NCBI RefSeq assembly: GCF_014174475.1
Contig: NZ_JACJUD010000002.1
Span: 124,001 to 188,000, forward strand
DNA length: 64,000 nucleotides
Source: Aquipseudomonas ullengensis
Lineage (GTDB): Bacteria > Pseudomonadota > Gammaproteobacteria > Pseudomonadales > Pseudomonadaceae
Reading direction: 5' to 3'
The translations under genes and the position numbers were made by a program. The notes under the pieces were generated by a model, which worked only from the letters and a program-made list of their open reading frames with translations, was not told where the DNA came from and did no database searches. Positions 8,505-17,547 of the stretch are shown one piece after another. Position 1 is the first letter of the stretch. Every line of letters starts with the position of its first letter.

Positions 8505-10991
8505 TCAGGCCGGCTCGTCCTTTTCTTCTTCACGCTCCAGCGCCACCTGGCGGATCGACAGACGTAGCTCCGCTGGCAGTACGCGCTTGGCCGCACCTTC
8601 GGCCAGTTCGGCCAGCTGCGGGTGATGGCTGAGCTTGCCGGCGCTGTCCTGGCGCAGCACGCCTTCGTCGAGCAGGGTCTGGATGAAGTGGCGGAACAGG
8701 CTCTTGTCGAAGAACTCCGGGGCGTTCAGGCCATGCAGGATCGACAGGCGCTGGGCCATGACCACGCAGAGGTTCTCCAGCTCCTCGGCCGACAGCACGT
8801 TCTGCCCGGCGTTGCTTAGCAGGGCGGTGGCCATGTAGAAGCGCTGCAGGGTCTGCACGATGGCGCGGGCCAGCAGGGTGAGCAGGACGAACTGGCGCGA
8901 ACTCGGTGCCGGGCGGATGTAGACGTCTTCCTCGCGGCGCAGCAGGCCCTGTTCAACGAAGGCGGTCAGCCACTGGTCGACCACGCCTTCCAGCTCCTCG
9001 CGCGACCAGCGGATGAACAACTCGGATTGCAGGTACGGATACAGCGCACTGGTGTAGCGCAGGATCTGTTCGCGGCTCATCCGCGAGCTGCTCTGGAAGA
9101 AGCTCGCCAGCAGCGCCGGCAGGGCAAAGATGTGCAGCACGTTGTTGCGGTAGTAGGTCATCAGGACAGCGTTCTGCTCGTCCAGGTAGAGGATCTTGCC
9201 CAGCGCGTCCTTCTGTTCGGCCAGCAGGTCCATGCTCTGCACGTAGCCGATCAGCGCCTGGCCGTCGCCTTCTGGCAGGGTCGCGTGGGGCGAGTAGGGC
9301 ACCTGGCGCAGCAGCGCCAGGTACAGGTCGAGCACGCGCGCCAGGGCTTTTTCATCCAGCGCCAGCTTGCTGGTGGAGAGCAGTGCCAGGGCCACCAGGT
9401 TGACCGGGTTGACCGCTGCGGCCTCGTTGAGGTGCTGGGCCACGCGCTCGCCGAGGCGGTTGGTGGTGGCGTTCAGCCAGTCCGGGCGGAACTGCGTGCC
9501 GTAGTCCTGGCTGCGCCAGTCCGGCTGCTCCTGGTCGAGGAACTCGGCCAGCTTGATCGGTTCGCCGAAGTTGACCCAGACGCTGCCGAAGCGCTGTTTG
9601 CGGATGGCGCTGATGACCTTGAAGATGTCGAAGATCGACTCTTTCTTCTTCGCCGCGCCACGCAGTTCGCCGAGGTAGGTGCGGCCCTCCAGTACGCGCT
9701 CGTAGCCGATGTAGACCGGCACGAACACCACCGGCAGGCGGTTGGAGCGCAGGAAGCTGCGCAGGGTAATGGCCAGCATGCCGGTCTTCGGCTGCAGCAT
9801 GCGCCCGGTGCGCGACCGGCCGCCTTCGACGAAGTACTCCACCGGGAAGCCGCGGCTGAACAGGGTGTGCAGGTACTCGTTGAATACAGCGGTATACAGC
9901 GGGTTGCCCTTGAACGTGCGGCGCATGAAGAAGGCACCGCCGCGACGCAGCAGGCTGCCGATCACCGGCATGTTGAGGTTGATCCCCGCGGCAATGTGCG
10001 GCGGGGTCAGGCCGTTGCGGAACAGCAGGTAGGACAGCAGCAGGTAGTCGATGTGGCTGCGGTGGCAGGGCACATAGATCACCTCGTTGCCGTGGGCCAC
10101 GTCGCGCACGGCGTCGATATGGTTGACCTGGATGCCTTCGTACAGCTTGTTCCAGAACCAGCTCAGCACCACTTCAAGGAAGCGGATGGCGGTGTAGGTG
10201 TAGTCCGAGGCGATCTCGTTGCCGTAGCGCAGGGCCTGGGCCTCGGCTTTTGCCACGCTGATCTTCTCGCGCTCGGCTTCTTCGATGATCGCCTGGCGCA
10301 CTTGCGGGCCGTGGACCAGGCCTTTGACCAGGTTGCGCCGGTGCGACACGTCCGGGCCGATGACCGCGGTTTTCTGGTTGCGAAAGTGCACGCGCAGGAT
10401 GCGCTGGACCATGCGCTGGGTGCGCTCCAGGCCCTTGTCCTGAGCCAGCAGCTCGCGCAGGTGGATCGGTGCGGAGAACTGCACGCGGGTCTTGCGGCCG
10501 AGAATCAGGATGCTGACCAACTTGCGCAGCCGGCCGGTGACGGCCCAGCTGTCGGCGAACAACAGTTTCCACGGGCTGGTCTCGCGGTCCGGCGACTGGC
10601 CCCAGAACACGCTGACCGGGACGATCTGCGCGTCTTCCACGGCATTGCGGTCGAGTGCGGCGAGGGTGCGGATCAGCATTGGCGGCGCGCCGCGCTTGTC
10701 ATGGCCGCCAAACCAGCCCGGCTCGGGGGTCAGGTAGAAGAAGGCAGCGGGTTCGACCTGCTCACCGATCGCCACCGGCAACACCGGGCGCGGCAGGCCG
10801 GCCTTGGTGCATTCCGTATCGACCACCGCCAGGTCGCTCGCCGAGGGTTGCTGCAGCACGTAGAACACCGGCTTGCTGCGATCGAGCTTGAGGGTGAAGG
10901 CGGACTGGTTGATGGTTTCCGAACGCACCCAGAGGTACAGGACGCGGCGCAGGGCACCAAAAACGAGACGGCGAAAGGGCGAACGGGTCAT
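8505..10991 (-). CDS. plsB: Glycerol-3-phosphate 1-O-acyltransferase
   Basis: The 828-aa protein is the membrane acyltransferase that makes lysophosphatidic acid, the first step of phospholipid synthesis. The four acyltransferase blocks are present in order: the HX4D catalytic motif H310-RSHI-D315, GAFFMRR around residue 350, [10 protein letters not shown], and [10 protein letters not shown]. The length matches the long gammaproteobacterial PlsB rather than PlsC. The ATG at 10991 follows a 220-base space shared with the divergent ABC operon. It is probably transcribed alone, ending at the terminator at 8451-8484. Confidence 0.96.
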   Translation of the reverse strand: MTRSPFRRLVFGALRRVLYLWVRSETINQSAFTLKLDRSKPVFYVLQQPSASDLAVVDTECTKAGLPRPVLPVAIGEQVEPAAFFYLTPEPGWFGGHDKRGAPPMLIRTLAALDRNAVEDAQIVPVSVFWGQSPDRETSPWKLLFADSWAVTGRLRKLVSILILGRKTRVQFSAPIHLRELLAQDKGLERTQRMVQRILRVHFRNQKTAVIGPDVSHRRNLVKGLVHGPQVRQAIIEEAEREKISVAKAEAQALRYGNEIASDYTYTAIRFLEVVLSWFWNKLYEGIQVNHIDAVRDVAHGNEVIYVPCHRSHIDYLLLSYLLFRNGLTPPHIAAGINLNMPVIGSLLRRGGAFFMRRTFKGNPLYTAVFNEYLHTLFSRGFPVEYFVEGGRSRTGRMLQPKTGMLAITLRSFLRSNRLPVVFVPVYIGYERVLEGRTYLGELRGAAKKKESIFDIFKVISAIRKQRFGSVWVNFGEPIKLAEFLDQEQPDWRSQDYGTQFRPDWLNATTNRLGERVAQHLNEAAAVNPVNLVALALLSTSKLALDEKALARVLDLYLALLRQVPYSPHATLPEGDGQALIGYVQSMDLLAEQKDALGKILYLDEQNAVLMTYYRNNVLHIFALPALLASFFQSSSRMSREQILRYTSALYPYLQSELFIRWSREELEGVVDQWLTAFVEQGLLRREEDVYIRPAPSSRQFVLLTLLARAIVQTLQRFYMATALLSNAGQNVLSAEELENLCVVMAQRLSILHGLNAPEFFDKSLFRHFIQTLLDEGVLRQDSAGKLSHHPQLAELAEGAAKRVLPAELRLSIRQVALEREEEKDEPA

Positions 10992-11214
10992 AAGACTTCT
11001 GCGGGTATGACGGGGTCGCTAGTTTGCCGTATCGCTGGCCCGGCAGCAAAACCGTTCGCTTGCGTGGATGCGACGAAAATAGCTGCAACTTTCTGCAACT
11101 TGCGCTGTCTTGCTAAGCCAGCGGTCGGCTCCTTATAGTCCGGCCGGCATTTGTGTGGCCCGTTCGAGTGCTGCATGTCAGCCAGGCGGGCCTTTATCGC
11201 GACGGTGAGAGGCC
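10992..11214. other. Divergent intergenic region plsB / ABC operon
   Basis: This 223-base gap holds the rightward promoter annotated separately at 11110-11139. It also holds a short tandem similarity, CTGCAACTT repeated as GCAACTTTCTGCAACTT around 11082-11101. No convincing plsB promoter, hairpin or small ORF was found. Confidence 0.5.
11110..11139 (+). promoter_or_regulatory. Promoter of the Gld-like ABC operon
   Basis: TTGCTA (11110-11115), an 18-base spacer and TATAGT (11134-11139) would start transcription about 70 bases before the ATPase gene. Confidence 0.55.
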
Positions 11215-12138
11215 ATGATCGAAATAAGAAACCTGACCAAGCGTTTTTCCGGGCACACGGCCGTCGACGGCCTGAGCTTCACAGTCCAGCAGGGGGAAGT
11301 GCTGGGCTTTCTCGGCCCTAACGGCGCCGGCAAATCCACCACCATGAAGATGCTCACCGGCTTTCTCGCACCGACATCCGGTAGCGCGAGCGTTCTCGGC
11401 TTCGACGTGCAGAGCCAGACCCTCAAGGCCCAGCAGCAGATCGGCTACCTGCCCGAAGGCGCGCCCTGCTATGGCGACATGACGGTACGCGGCTTCCTCG
11501 AATTCATCGCCGAGATCCGCGGCTTTCGTGGCGCCGAGAAGCGCGAGCGGGTGCTGCGCGCGGCGGCCCAGGTGGAGCTGGACAAGGTGCTGGAGCAGAG
11601 CATCGAGACCCTGTCCAAGGGCTTCAAGCGCCGGGTCGGCCTGGCCCAGGCGATCCTGCATGATCCCAAGGTGCTGATCCTCGACGAGCCCACCGACGGC
11701 CTCGACCCGAACCAGAAGCACCAGGTGCGCCAGCTGATCCAGAGCCTGGCCCGCGACAAGATCGTGATCATCTCCACCCATATCCTCGAAGAGGTCAGCG
11801 CCGTGTGCACACGCGCGGTGGTGATCGCCGCCGGCAAGCTGGTGGCCGATGCCACGCCGTTGGAGCTGGAAAGCCGCTCGCGCTACCACCAGGCGGTGAC
11901 CCTGGTCAGTGACGGCGCCCTCGACCAGGCGGCCCTGGCCGCCCTGCCGGGTGTCATCGGCATCGAGGAAAACCCCACGGAGCACAGCCTGACCCTGCTG
12001 GCCAAGCCGGGTGAGGTGATCTTCCCGCAGGTCAACGAACTGATCCGCCAGCGCGGCTGGACCATCAAGGAACTGGATGTGGAGCGCGGTCGCCTCGACG
12101 AAGTATTCCGCAGCCTGACCCGAGGAGAAGCGGCATGA
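11215..12138 (+). CDS. ABC transporter ATP-binding protein, GldA-like
   Basis: This 307-aa ATPase has Walker A GPNGAGKST (residues 34-42), the signature LSKGFKRR (133-140) and Walker B VLILDEP (153-159). It has the C-terminal extension common in ABC-2 exporters of the gliding-motility/NatA type. It powers the permease encoded next, whose start overlaps this stop by 4 bases. The same four-gene order follows plsB in other pseudomonads as I recall it. The cargo is unknown, and gliding is not expected in this genus, so the Gld name only indicates family. Confidence 0.88.
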   Translation: MIEIRNLTKRFSGHTAVDGLSFTVQQGEVLGFLGPNGAGKSTTMKMLTGFLAPTSGSASVLGFDVQSQTLKAQQQIGYLPEGAPCYGDMTVRGFLEFIAEIRGFRGAEKRERVLRAAAQVELDKVLEQSIETLSKGFKRRVGLAQAILHDPKVLILDEPTDGLDPNQKHQVRQLIQSLARDKIVIISTHILEEVSAVCTRAVVIAAGKLVADATPLELESRSRYHQAVTLVSDGALDQAALAALPGVIGIEENPTEHSLTLLAKPGEVIFPQVNELIRQRGWTIKELDVERGRLDEVFRSLTRGEAA

Positions 12139-12869
12139 AGCAGTTGCCGGTGATTTTCAAACGCGAGCTGGCCAGCTACTTCGCCACGCCGCTGGCCTAT
12201 GTGTTCATCCTGATATTCCTGGTGCTGTCGGGGGTGTTCACCTTCTACATGGGTGGCTTCTTCGAAGGCGAGCAGGCCGATCTCAAGGCTTTCTTCAATT
12301 TCCACCCCTGGCTCTACCTGTTCCTGGTGCCGGCCCTGGCCATGCGCCTGTGGGCGGAGGAGCGCAAGTCCGGCTCCATCGAGCTGCTGATGACCCTGCC
12401 GATTACCCGCTTCGAAGCGGTCACCGGCAAGTTCCTCGCGGCCTGGGTATTCGCTGGTCTGGCGCTGCTGCTGACCTTCCCGATGGTGATCACGGTCAAC
12501 TACCTGGGGCAGCCGGACAACGGCGCCATCGTCACCGGCTACATCGGTAGCTGGCTGCTGGCCGGTTCCTACCTGGCCATCGGTTCGTGCATGTCGGCCC
12601 TGGCCAAGAACCAGGTGATCGCCTTCATCCTCGCGGTCAGCGCCTGCTTCCTGTTCATCGTCAGCGGTTTCCCCATGGTGCTGGATGCCTTTAGCGGCTG
12701 GGCGCCGCAATGGCTGCTCGATGCGGTGGCCTCGCTGAGCTTCCTGACCCGTTTCGAAGCCATCAGCAAAGGCGTTATCGACCTGCGCGACCTGCTGTAT
12801 TTCATCACCCTGATGGCTGCGTGGTTGGCTGCGACCGCCATCGTGGTCGATCTGAAGAAGGCTGACTGA
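12135..12869 (+). CDS. ABC-2 type permease, GldF-like
   Basis: This 244-aa integral membrane protein has about six hydrophobic helices. It starts with the cytoplasmic segment MKQLPVIFKRELASYFATPLA typical of ABC-2 permeases and contains the WAEERKSGSIELLMTLPIT motif that couples to the ATPase. Its start overlaps the ATPase stop (ATGA), and the gldG-like gene begins 2 bases after its stop, so the three genes must be translated from one message. It probably forms a homodimeric channel or a flippase-like unit with the ATPase. Confidence 0.88.
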   Translation: MKQLPVIFKRELASYFATPLAYVFILIFLVLSGVFTFYMGGFFEGEQADLKAFFNFHPWLYLFLVPALAMRLWAEERKSGSIELLMTLPITRFEAVTGKFLAAWVFAGLALLLTFPMVITVNYLGQPDNGAIVTGYIGSWLLAGSYLAIGSCMSALAKNQVIAFILAVSACFLFIVSGFPMVLDAFSGWAPQWLLDAVASLSFLTRFEAISKGVIDLRDLLYFITLMAAWLAATAIVVDLKKAD

Positions 12870-12871
12870 AA

Positions 12872-14710
12872 ATGAAGAAGCTGATGTATTCCGGCGCCGG
12901 CCTGTTGCTGGTGGCCCTGGCCTTCCTGGCGTTCAACCTGTTCTCCGGGCTGGCGCTGACCAATGCCCGTCTCGACCTGACCGACCAGAAGCTCTACACC
13001 ATCTCCGAGGGCACCAAGCAGATCCTCGCCGAGATCGAAGAGCCGATCGACCTGTACTTCTTCTACTCCGACAAGTCGGCCCGTGACCTGGCCGTGCTGC
13101 GCAACTACGCCGCGCGCGTCGAGGAAATGCTCAAGGCCTACGAGCGTCAGGCGGGTGGCAAGATCAAGCTGCACATCATCGACCCCGAGCCGTTCTCCGA
13201 AGAGGAAGACAAGGCCGCCAGCTTTGGCCTGCAAGCCGTACCGGCAAGCCAGGGTGGCGAGCAGATCTACTTCGGCCTGGCCGGTACCAATGCCACCGAT
13301 GGCAAGCAGATCATCCCGTTCTTCCCGATGGATCAGGAAGAGTTCCTCGAATACCAGCTCAGCCAGCTGGTGCAGGGCCTGGCCAAGCCGCAGCGGCCGG
13401 TGATCGGCCTGTTGTCCGGGCTGTCGATCAATGGCGGCTTCGACATGGCCAGCCGTCAGCCGATGGCGCCCTGGATGTTCATGGAAGAGGTGCGCCAGCT
13501 GTTCAAGATCGACAGCCTCAAGGCCGGCCTCGACAAGATCCCGGACGAAGTCTCGGTGCTGCTGCTGGTGCACCCGAAGAACCTGCCGCAACCGACCCTG
13601 TATGCCATCGACCAGTTCGTCCTGCGCGGCGGCAAGCTGCTGGTGTTCGTCGACCCGTACAGCGAGGTCGACAGCGGCATGCCGATGCTGCCGGGTGACG
13701 AGGCCGGTAAGGCCAGCGAGCTGGAACCACTGTTCAAGGCCTGGGGCCTGCGCATGGTGCCGGACAAGGTACTGGGTGACGGCTCCTACGCCATGTCGGT
13801 GGGCATGGGTCAGGGCGCGGAGCAGCGCGCCGTGCGCCACCCTGGCTGGCTCGGCCTGCCGCAACGCGCGCTGAATCAGGAGGATGTCAGTACCGCCGGC
13901 CTGGAACACATCAACGTCGCCACCAGCGGCATCCTCGAGCCGCTGGAAGGAACCAAGACCCACTTCACCCCGCTGCTGCAGAGTTCGGAATACGCCATGC
14001 CGTTCGACGCCGAGCGCTTCGCTACGCTGGCCAATCCCGAAGTGCTGATCCGCGACCTGCAGCCGACCGGCGAGCGTTATGCGATTGCCGCACGCATCAG
14101 TGGCCCGGTGCAGAGCGCCTTCCCCAACGGCATCGAGGGGCAGAAGGACGGCCTCAAGTCCGCCGACAACATCAACGTGATCGCCGTGGCCGATACCGAC
14201 CTGCTCACCGACCGCATGTGGGTGCAGGTGCAGGACTTCTTCGGCCAGCGCGTGCCGCAGCCGTTCGCTGACAACGCCGCGTTCGCCATCAATGCCCTGG
14301 ACAACCTGGCCGGCAGCGATGCGTTGATCAGTGTGCGCTCGCGTGGTCGCTTCAGCCGTCCGTTCGAGGTGGTCGAGGCGCTGCAGCGTGATGCCGAGGC
14401 GCAATTCCGGGTCAAGGAAGAGGCACTGCAGAAGCGCCTGGCCGAGACCGAGCAGAAGCTCGCCGCCCTGCAACAGCAGGACCCGAGCAAAGCCCTGGAG
14501 CTGACGCCGGAGCAGCAGACCGCGGTGCAGCAGTTCGTCGACGAGAAGGTGCGCATCCGCAAGGAACTGCGTGAAGTGCGCTACCAGCTCAACGCCAAGA
14601 TCGAGGACCTGGGCCGCGTGCTCAAATTCGTCAACATCGCCCTGGTGCCGCTGTTGCTGACCCTTGGTGTATTGGCGCTGTGGCTGTGGCGCCGCCGCCG
14701 TCACGGTTGA
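12872..14710 (+). CDS. GldG-like ABC-associated membrane protein
   Basis: This 612-aa protein has one N-terminal helix (residues 7-28), a large periplasmic region and one C-terminal helix followed by WLWRRRRHG. The early stretch TNARLDLTDQKLYTISEGTKQIL is the recognisable GldG / IFT52-like ABC auxiliary domain. Residues about 500-580 are a charged coiled coil (repeated Glu/Gln/Lys heptads) just before the last helix. Such proteins sit with ABC-2 pairs in Bacteroidetes gliding systems, but the job in pseudomonads is undescribed to my knowledge. Confidence 0.82.
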   Translation: MKKLMYSGAGLLLVALAFLAFNLFSGLALTNARLDLTDQKLYTISEGTKQILAEIEEPIDLYFFYSDKSARDLAVLRNYAARVEEMLKAYERQAGGKIKLHIIDPEPFSEEEDKAASFGLQAVPASQGGEQIYFGLAGTNATDGKQIIPFFPMDQEEFLEYQLSQLVQGLAKPQRPVIGLLSGLSINGGFDMASRQPMAPWMFMEEVRQLFKIDSLKAGLDKIPDEVSVLLLVHPKNLPQPTLYAIDQFVLRGGKLLVFVDPYSEVDSGMPMLPGDEAGKASELEPLFKAWGLRMVPDKVLGDGSYAMSVGMGQGAEQRAVRHPGWLGLPQRALNQEDVSTAGLEHINVATSGILEPLEGTKTHFTPLLQSSEYAMPFDAERFATLANPEVLIRDLQPTGERYAIAARISGPVQSAFPNGIEGQKDGLKSADNINVIAVADTDLLTDRMWVQVQDFFGQRVPQPFADNAAFAINALDNLAGSDALISVRSRGRFSRPFEVVEALQRDAEAQFRVKEEALQKRLAETEQKLAALQQQDPSKALELTPEQQTAVQQFVDEKVRIRKELREVRYQLNAKIEDLGRVLKFVNIALVPLLLTLGVLALWLWRRRRHG

Positions 14711-14726
14711 GGCGGGCAGGGTAGGC

Positions 14727-15710
14727 ATGCCGCGTCAGAGCCTGATTGCCCTGGCCTTGCTGCTGGTGGCGCTGTCTGCCGGTTGGTGGTTCAACCGGCC
14801 GCTGGAGGTGCCGCCGGCTGCCGTGATCCAGCCCTGGTTGCCTGCCTTGCAAGGGCAGGCGGCCACGATCACCGCCATCGAGGTGCGTCGTCCGGGTCAG
14901 CCACTGGTGCGTCTGGAGCGGCGCGAGCAGGGCTGGGTGCTACCGGCCAAGGCCGACTACCCGGCGGATCAGGCGGCGGTGTCCGCGTTGTTGCGGGCGC
15001 TGCTGGCGGCGCACAAGGTTGCGCCACGTACGGCCAATCCCGCGCTGTTCGCGCAACTCGAGCTGGATGAAAAGGACGGTGCCGAAGGCCAGGCAATACG
15101 CCTCAGCCTGGAGCAGGCGGGAGCGGTGCCCACGGCGCTGCTGATCGGCAAGCCGGGGCAGCAGGGCGGGCAACTGGTGCGTCGCGCGGATGAACAGCAG
15201 AGCTGGCTGGTCGACCAGCGCGTCGAGCTGCCTGCCACCGAGCTGCAATGGCTGGATCGACGGGTCAGTGCGATTCCCTTCGCCACGGTGCGCGAGCTGA
15301 CCCTGCGTTACCCGCAGGGCGAGGTGCTGAGCCTGTGTCGCAGCAGCGCGCAGGAGCCGGATTTGCAGGTGCGAGGCTTACCGAAGAACCACCAGTTGGC
15401 CTTCGCGTCCATCGCCAATGGCAGCGCGCTGCCCTTCACCGACCTGCAGTTCAACGAGGTAGCACCGCTCAGCCAGATCGGCTTCAAGGGCAAGCCTGCG
15501 TTGCGTTTCAGCCTGTCCACCTTTGCCGGGGCCACGCTCGAAGGCGAGGTATTCGTGCAGGCCGAGCAGCCCTGGCTGGTGCTCGGCAAGGCTCAGGGTT
15601 TCGATGCGCAGAGCCTGCCGGGTACGTCCGCGTGGGCCTATCGCCTGGAACCGACGCAGTACCAGATGCTGGCGAAAAAGCTGACCGATCTGCTCACCAA
15701 GAAGCCTTGA
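14727..15710 (+). CDS. DUF4340 domain protein, last gene of the Gld-like operon
   Basis: This is a 327-aa protein with one N-terminal membrane anchor (LIALALLLVALSAGWWF) and a periplasmic domain with the DUF4340 look (PAKADYPADQAAVSALLRALLAA...). The frame is open from 14664 inside the preceding gene, but ATG 14727 is chosen because it places the hydrophobic anchor at the N-terminus and is preceded by AGGGTAGG. The gap to the upstream stop is 16 bases. Its role is unknown; it may form a periplasmic assembly with the GldG-like protein. Confidence 0.8.
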   Translation: MPRQSLIALALLLVALSAGWWFNRPLEVPPAAVIQPWLPALQGQAATITAIEVRRPGQPLVRLERREQGWVLPAKADYPADQAAVSALLRALLAAHKVAPRTANPALFAQLELDEKDGAEGQAIRLSLEQAGAVPTALLIGKPGQQGGQLVRRADEQQSWLVDQRVELPATELQWLDRRVSAIPFATVRELTLRYPQGEVLSLCRSSAQEPDLQVRGLPKNHQLAFASIANGSALPFTDLQFNEVAPLSQIGFKGKPALRFSLSTFAGATLEGEVFVQAEQPWLVLGKAQGFDAQSLPGTSAWAYRLEPTQYQMLAKKLTDLLTKKP

Positions 15711-15764
15711 GAAATCGCTGAAAGCCCCGTGGTTATTGGCTTCTGGCTCGTATTAAAAAATCAC

Positions 15765-15792
15765 TTGGCAAGTCAAATGCTTGTTTTATACT
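15765..15792 (+). promoter_or_regulatory. Promoter of the cold-shock gene
   Basis: TTGGCA (15765-15770), a 16-base spacer and TATACT (15787-15792) form a near-consensus sigma-70 promoter. Predicted transcription starts near 15799, giving a leader of about 138 bases, the long type known for cold-shock mRNAs. Confidence 0.75.
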
Positions 15793-15823
15793 CGACGAGC
15801 GGTCGCATAAGGACGCCATTCAA

Positions 15824-15907
15824 ATGACCTGCTTCCTGCTGTTCTGGCGGGAGCGGAAACAAGAAGAAGAGCGTTGGTTCGATCGTCGAGGCCCGTCCGG
15901 GCACTAA
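15824..15907 (+). CDS. Candidate 27-aa leader peptide upstream of the cold-shock gene
   Basis: Within the predicted leader an ATG with AAGGA 10 bases upstream opens a 27-codon frame. It starts MTCFLLFWRERKQEEERWF and ends in GPSGH followed by TAA, 29 bases before the cold-shock start. The first half is hydrophobic and the second strongly charged. No homologue is known to me; it may be a translated leader that affects the downstream gene, or a chance frame. Confidence 0.35.
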   Translation: MTCFLLFWRERKQEEERWFDRRGPSGH

Positions 15908-15936
15908 AACAATATTGAGAGTCGAGGGAAGTGGTA

Positions 15937-16146
15937 ATGGCTGATCGTGAGGTCGGAACCGTCAAGTGGTTCAATGATTCCAAGGGCTATGGCTTCATTC
16001 AACGCGAAAGCGGGGCGGATGTATTCGTCCACTACCGCGCCATCCGTGGCGAAGGTCACCGCTCTCTGGTAGAAGGCCAGCAGGTCGAATTTTCCGTGAT
16101 CGAAGGCCAGAAGGGGCTTCAAGCGGAAGACGTATCCAAGGTCTGA
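15937..16146 (+). CDS. Cold-shock domain protein
   Basis: This 69-aa single CSD protein binds single-stranded nucleic acid. RNP1 is KGYGFI (residues 16-21) and RNP2 is DVFVHY (28-33), with the aromatic KWF start of strand 1. ATG 15937 is preferred over GTG 15931 because GAGGGA lies at the right distance and the family starts MA. It seems to correspond to the csp gene next to rlmA-dapE-ndvB in P. aeruginosa. Whether it is cold-induced or constitutive cannot be told, but the long leader suggests post-transcriptional control. Confidence 0.93.
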   Translation: MADREVGTVKWFNDSKGYGFIQRESGADVFVHYRAIRGEGHRSLVEGQQVEFSVIEGQKGLQAEDVSKV

Positions 16147-16286
16147 GAGTCTGTCTACGATCTCTTGATCGTCGGCCATGCTGCGTTGAAATGGGGCTCG
16201 GGCTGCTCATTTACAGCTCGTAAACTCCGCGCCCTCGCCCCATTTCGCCTTGCCTGGCTCTAGCTCAAGAAATCGTAAACAAGACC
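16147..16286. repeat. 140-bp palindromic repeat element directly after the csp stop
   Basis: The outer ends are imperfect inverted repeats: TCTACGATCTCTTGATC on the left and GCTCAAGAAATCGTAAAC on the right. An inner pair GAAATGGGGC / GCCCCATTTC flanks a central TTTACAGCTCGTAAA region. The element could fold into one long stem. It resembles non-coding palindromes I recall as dispersed in Pseudomonas genomes. A partial relative lies at 2565. Confidence 0.65.
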
Positions 16287-16308
16287 TGAGCCCTTCACCG
16301 GCTCGATG

Positions 16309-16340
16309 CAAAAGGCCCGTCAGTGACGGGCCTTTTGTTT
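16309..16340. terminator. Bidirectional terminator
   Basis: The stem CAAAAGGCCCGT / ACGGGCCTTTTG with loop CAGTG is followed by TTT. It lies between the convergent csp gene and the small gene at 16357. Confidence 0.88.
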
Positions 16341-16356
16341 GTGCGGATACCGGCGT

Positions 16357-16728
16357 TCAGTCGGTACGCCAGGTGATCTCTTCTTCGCCATCGCTGCTGA
16401 GGCGAATCCAGCGGTCGGCGGTTTCCACGCTTTCCTCTTCGTCCCAGCCGCCCGGTGCGCAGCGTACTTCCACGTTCAGCGCGGCGAAGGCAGCACGGGC
16501 GCAGGTCAGGTCATCGGCCCAGGGCGTGGCAGCGCTTTCCAGGTAGAGGCTGTGCCATTTGCCCACGGCTTTCGGCAGCCAGGTAACCGGCACATCGCCG
16601 GCCTGGCATTTGTAGGTCTGGCCCTGCTGGCGCCATTCGCTGACGGGGCCGATGGCGTCACCTAGCCAGGCTGCGATGGCCTTGTGATCGGCGTCCTTGA
16701 GGTAGATCTCGATATCGGGTTGGCGCAT
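16357..16728 (-). CDS. Hypothetical protein, 123 aa
   Basis: This is an acidic, Trp-rich soluble protein (MRQPDIEIYLKDADHKAIA...) with no signal peptide or membrane helix. It starts 12 bases after the rlmA stop, so it is the last gene of a ndvB/dapE/rlmA-strand group. Recurring features are KAVGKWHSLYLES in the middle, a single GGWDEEESVETADRW stretch and an acidic tail ending EEEITWRTD. I do not recognise a domain. Codon use matches its neighbours and it appears as a conserved small gene beside rlmA in pseudomonads as I recall. Confidence 0.75.
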   Translation of the reverse strand: MRQPDIEIYLKDADHKAIAAWLGDAIGPVSEWRQQGQTYKCQAGDVPVTWLPKAVGKWHSLYLESAATPWADDLTCARAAFAALNVEVRCAPGGWDEEESVETADRWIRLSSDGEEEITWRTD

Positions 16729-16740
16729 CAGTGTGTGTCC

Positions 16741-17547
16741 CTAGATTTTCTCGATCCAATCGTAGCGAATGGAGACAGTAACTTCGAAGTCTTCGGCGAT
16801 CACCGCCGCGCGGCGTTCGGCGCTGGCGCGCCAGCCGTGCGGGGTCATGGCCAGCAGGTCGGCGCGGGCCTGGCTGCTGGTCAGCGGCAGGGCAAAGCGC
16901 AGGGTTTCGCTGTGGGCCAGGCGCATGCCGGGCGGAATCAGTTCGAGGTGCTTCTGGTCATCATAGTCGCGCACCTCGTCGTACAGCTTCTGCCGTAGTT
17001 CCATCAGGTGCTCGCCGGTCGGGCCCATGCGCAGCAGGCCGCCACCGGGAGCGAGCAGGCGCAGCGCTTCCTGCCAGTCCAGCGGGCTGAATACGCTGGC
17101 CAGCAGGGTGCAGCTGGCGTCGGCCAGGGGCACGCGGGCCATGCTCGCCACCAGCCAGCTCAACTGCGGGGCGCGTTTGCAGGCGCGCTTGACCGCCTCG
17201 CGGGAGATATCCAGGGCATAGCCATCGGCGTCCGGTAGGCGCTCGGCGAGCTGGGCGGTGTAGTAGCCCTCGCCGCAACCGATATCCAGCCAGCGCTGCG
17301 GCTTGCGCTCGGCAGCCAGCTCGGCCAAGCGCGTGGCCAATGGCGCGTAGTGGCCGCCATCGAGAAAGCGCCGGCGGGCCTCGACCATGGCCACGTTGTC
17401 ACCCGGGTCACGGCTGTTCTTGTGCTGCACCGGCAACAGGTTCAGGTAACCCTGGCGCGCACGGTCGAAACGGTGGTTGGCCGGGCAGGCCACGCCATTG
17501 TCGACGGGGCTCAGGGCCTCCTGGCAGATCGGGCAGGTCAGACTCAT
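16741..17547 (-). CDS. rlmA: 23S rRNA (guanine-745 N1) methyltransferase
   Basis: This 268-aa SAM-dependent methyltransferase has an N-terminal zinc finger with ligands C5, C8, C21 and H25 (CPIC...CPANH). The family sequence [11 protein letters not shown] follows. The Rossmann SAM motif is [12 protein letters not shown] near residue 87. It modifies hairpin 35 of 23S rRNA. Its ATG overlaps the dapE stop by 4 bases, so the two are translationally coupled. Confidence 0.93.
   Translation of the reverse strand: MSLTCPICQEALSPVDNGVACPANHRFDRARQGYLNLLPVQHKNSRDPGDNVAMVEARRRFLDGGHYAPLATRLAELAAERKPQRWLDIGCGEGYYTAQLAERLPDADGYALDISREAVKRACKRAPQLSWLVASMARVPLADASCTLLASVFSPLDWQEALRLLAPGGGLLRMGPTGEHLMELRQKLYDEVRDYDDQKHLELIPPGMRLAHSETLRFALPLTSSQARADLLAMTPHGWRASAERRAAVIAEDFEVTVSIRYDWIEKI

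Larger units (their letters stand above)
15711..15936 (+). other. Cold-shock gene promoter and leader region
   Basis: This 226-base gap holds the promoter, the long leader of the cold-shock gene and the possible leader ORF annotated separately. No clear terminator for the upstream operon was found. Confidence 0.6.

Noticed and set aside
9027..11138. 703-codon plus-strand frame opposite plsB
   Set aside because: Composition of a shadow frame and no start signal; plsB motifs lie on the other strand.
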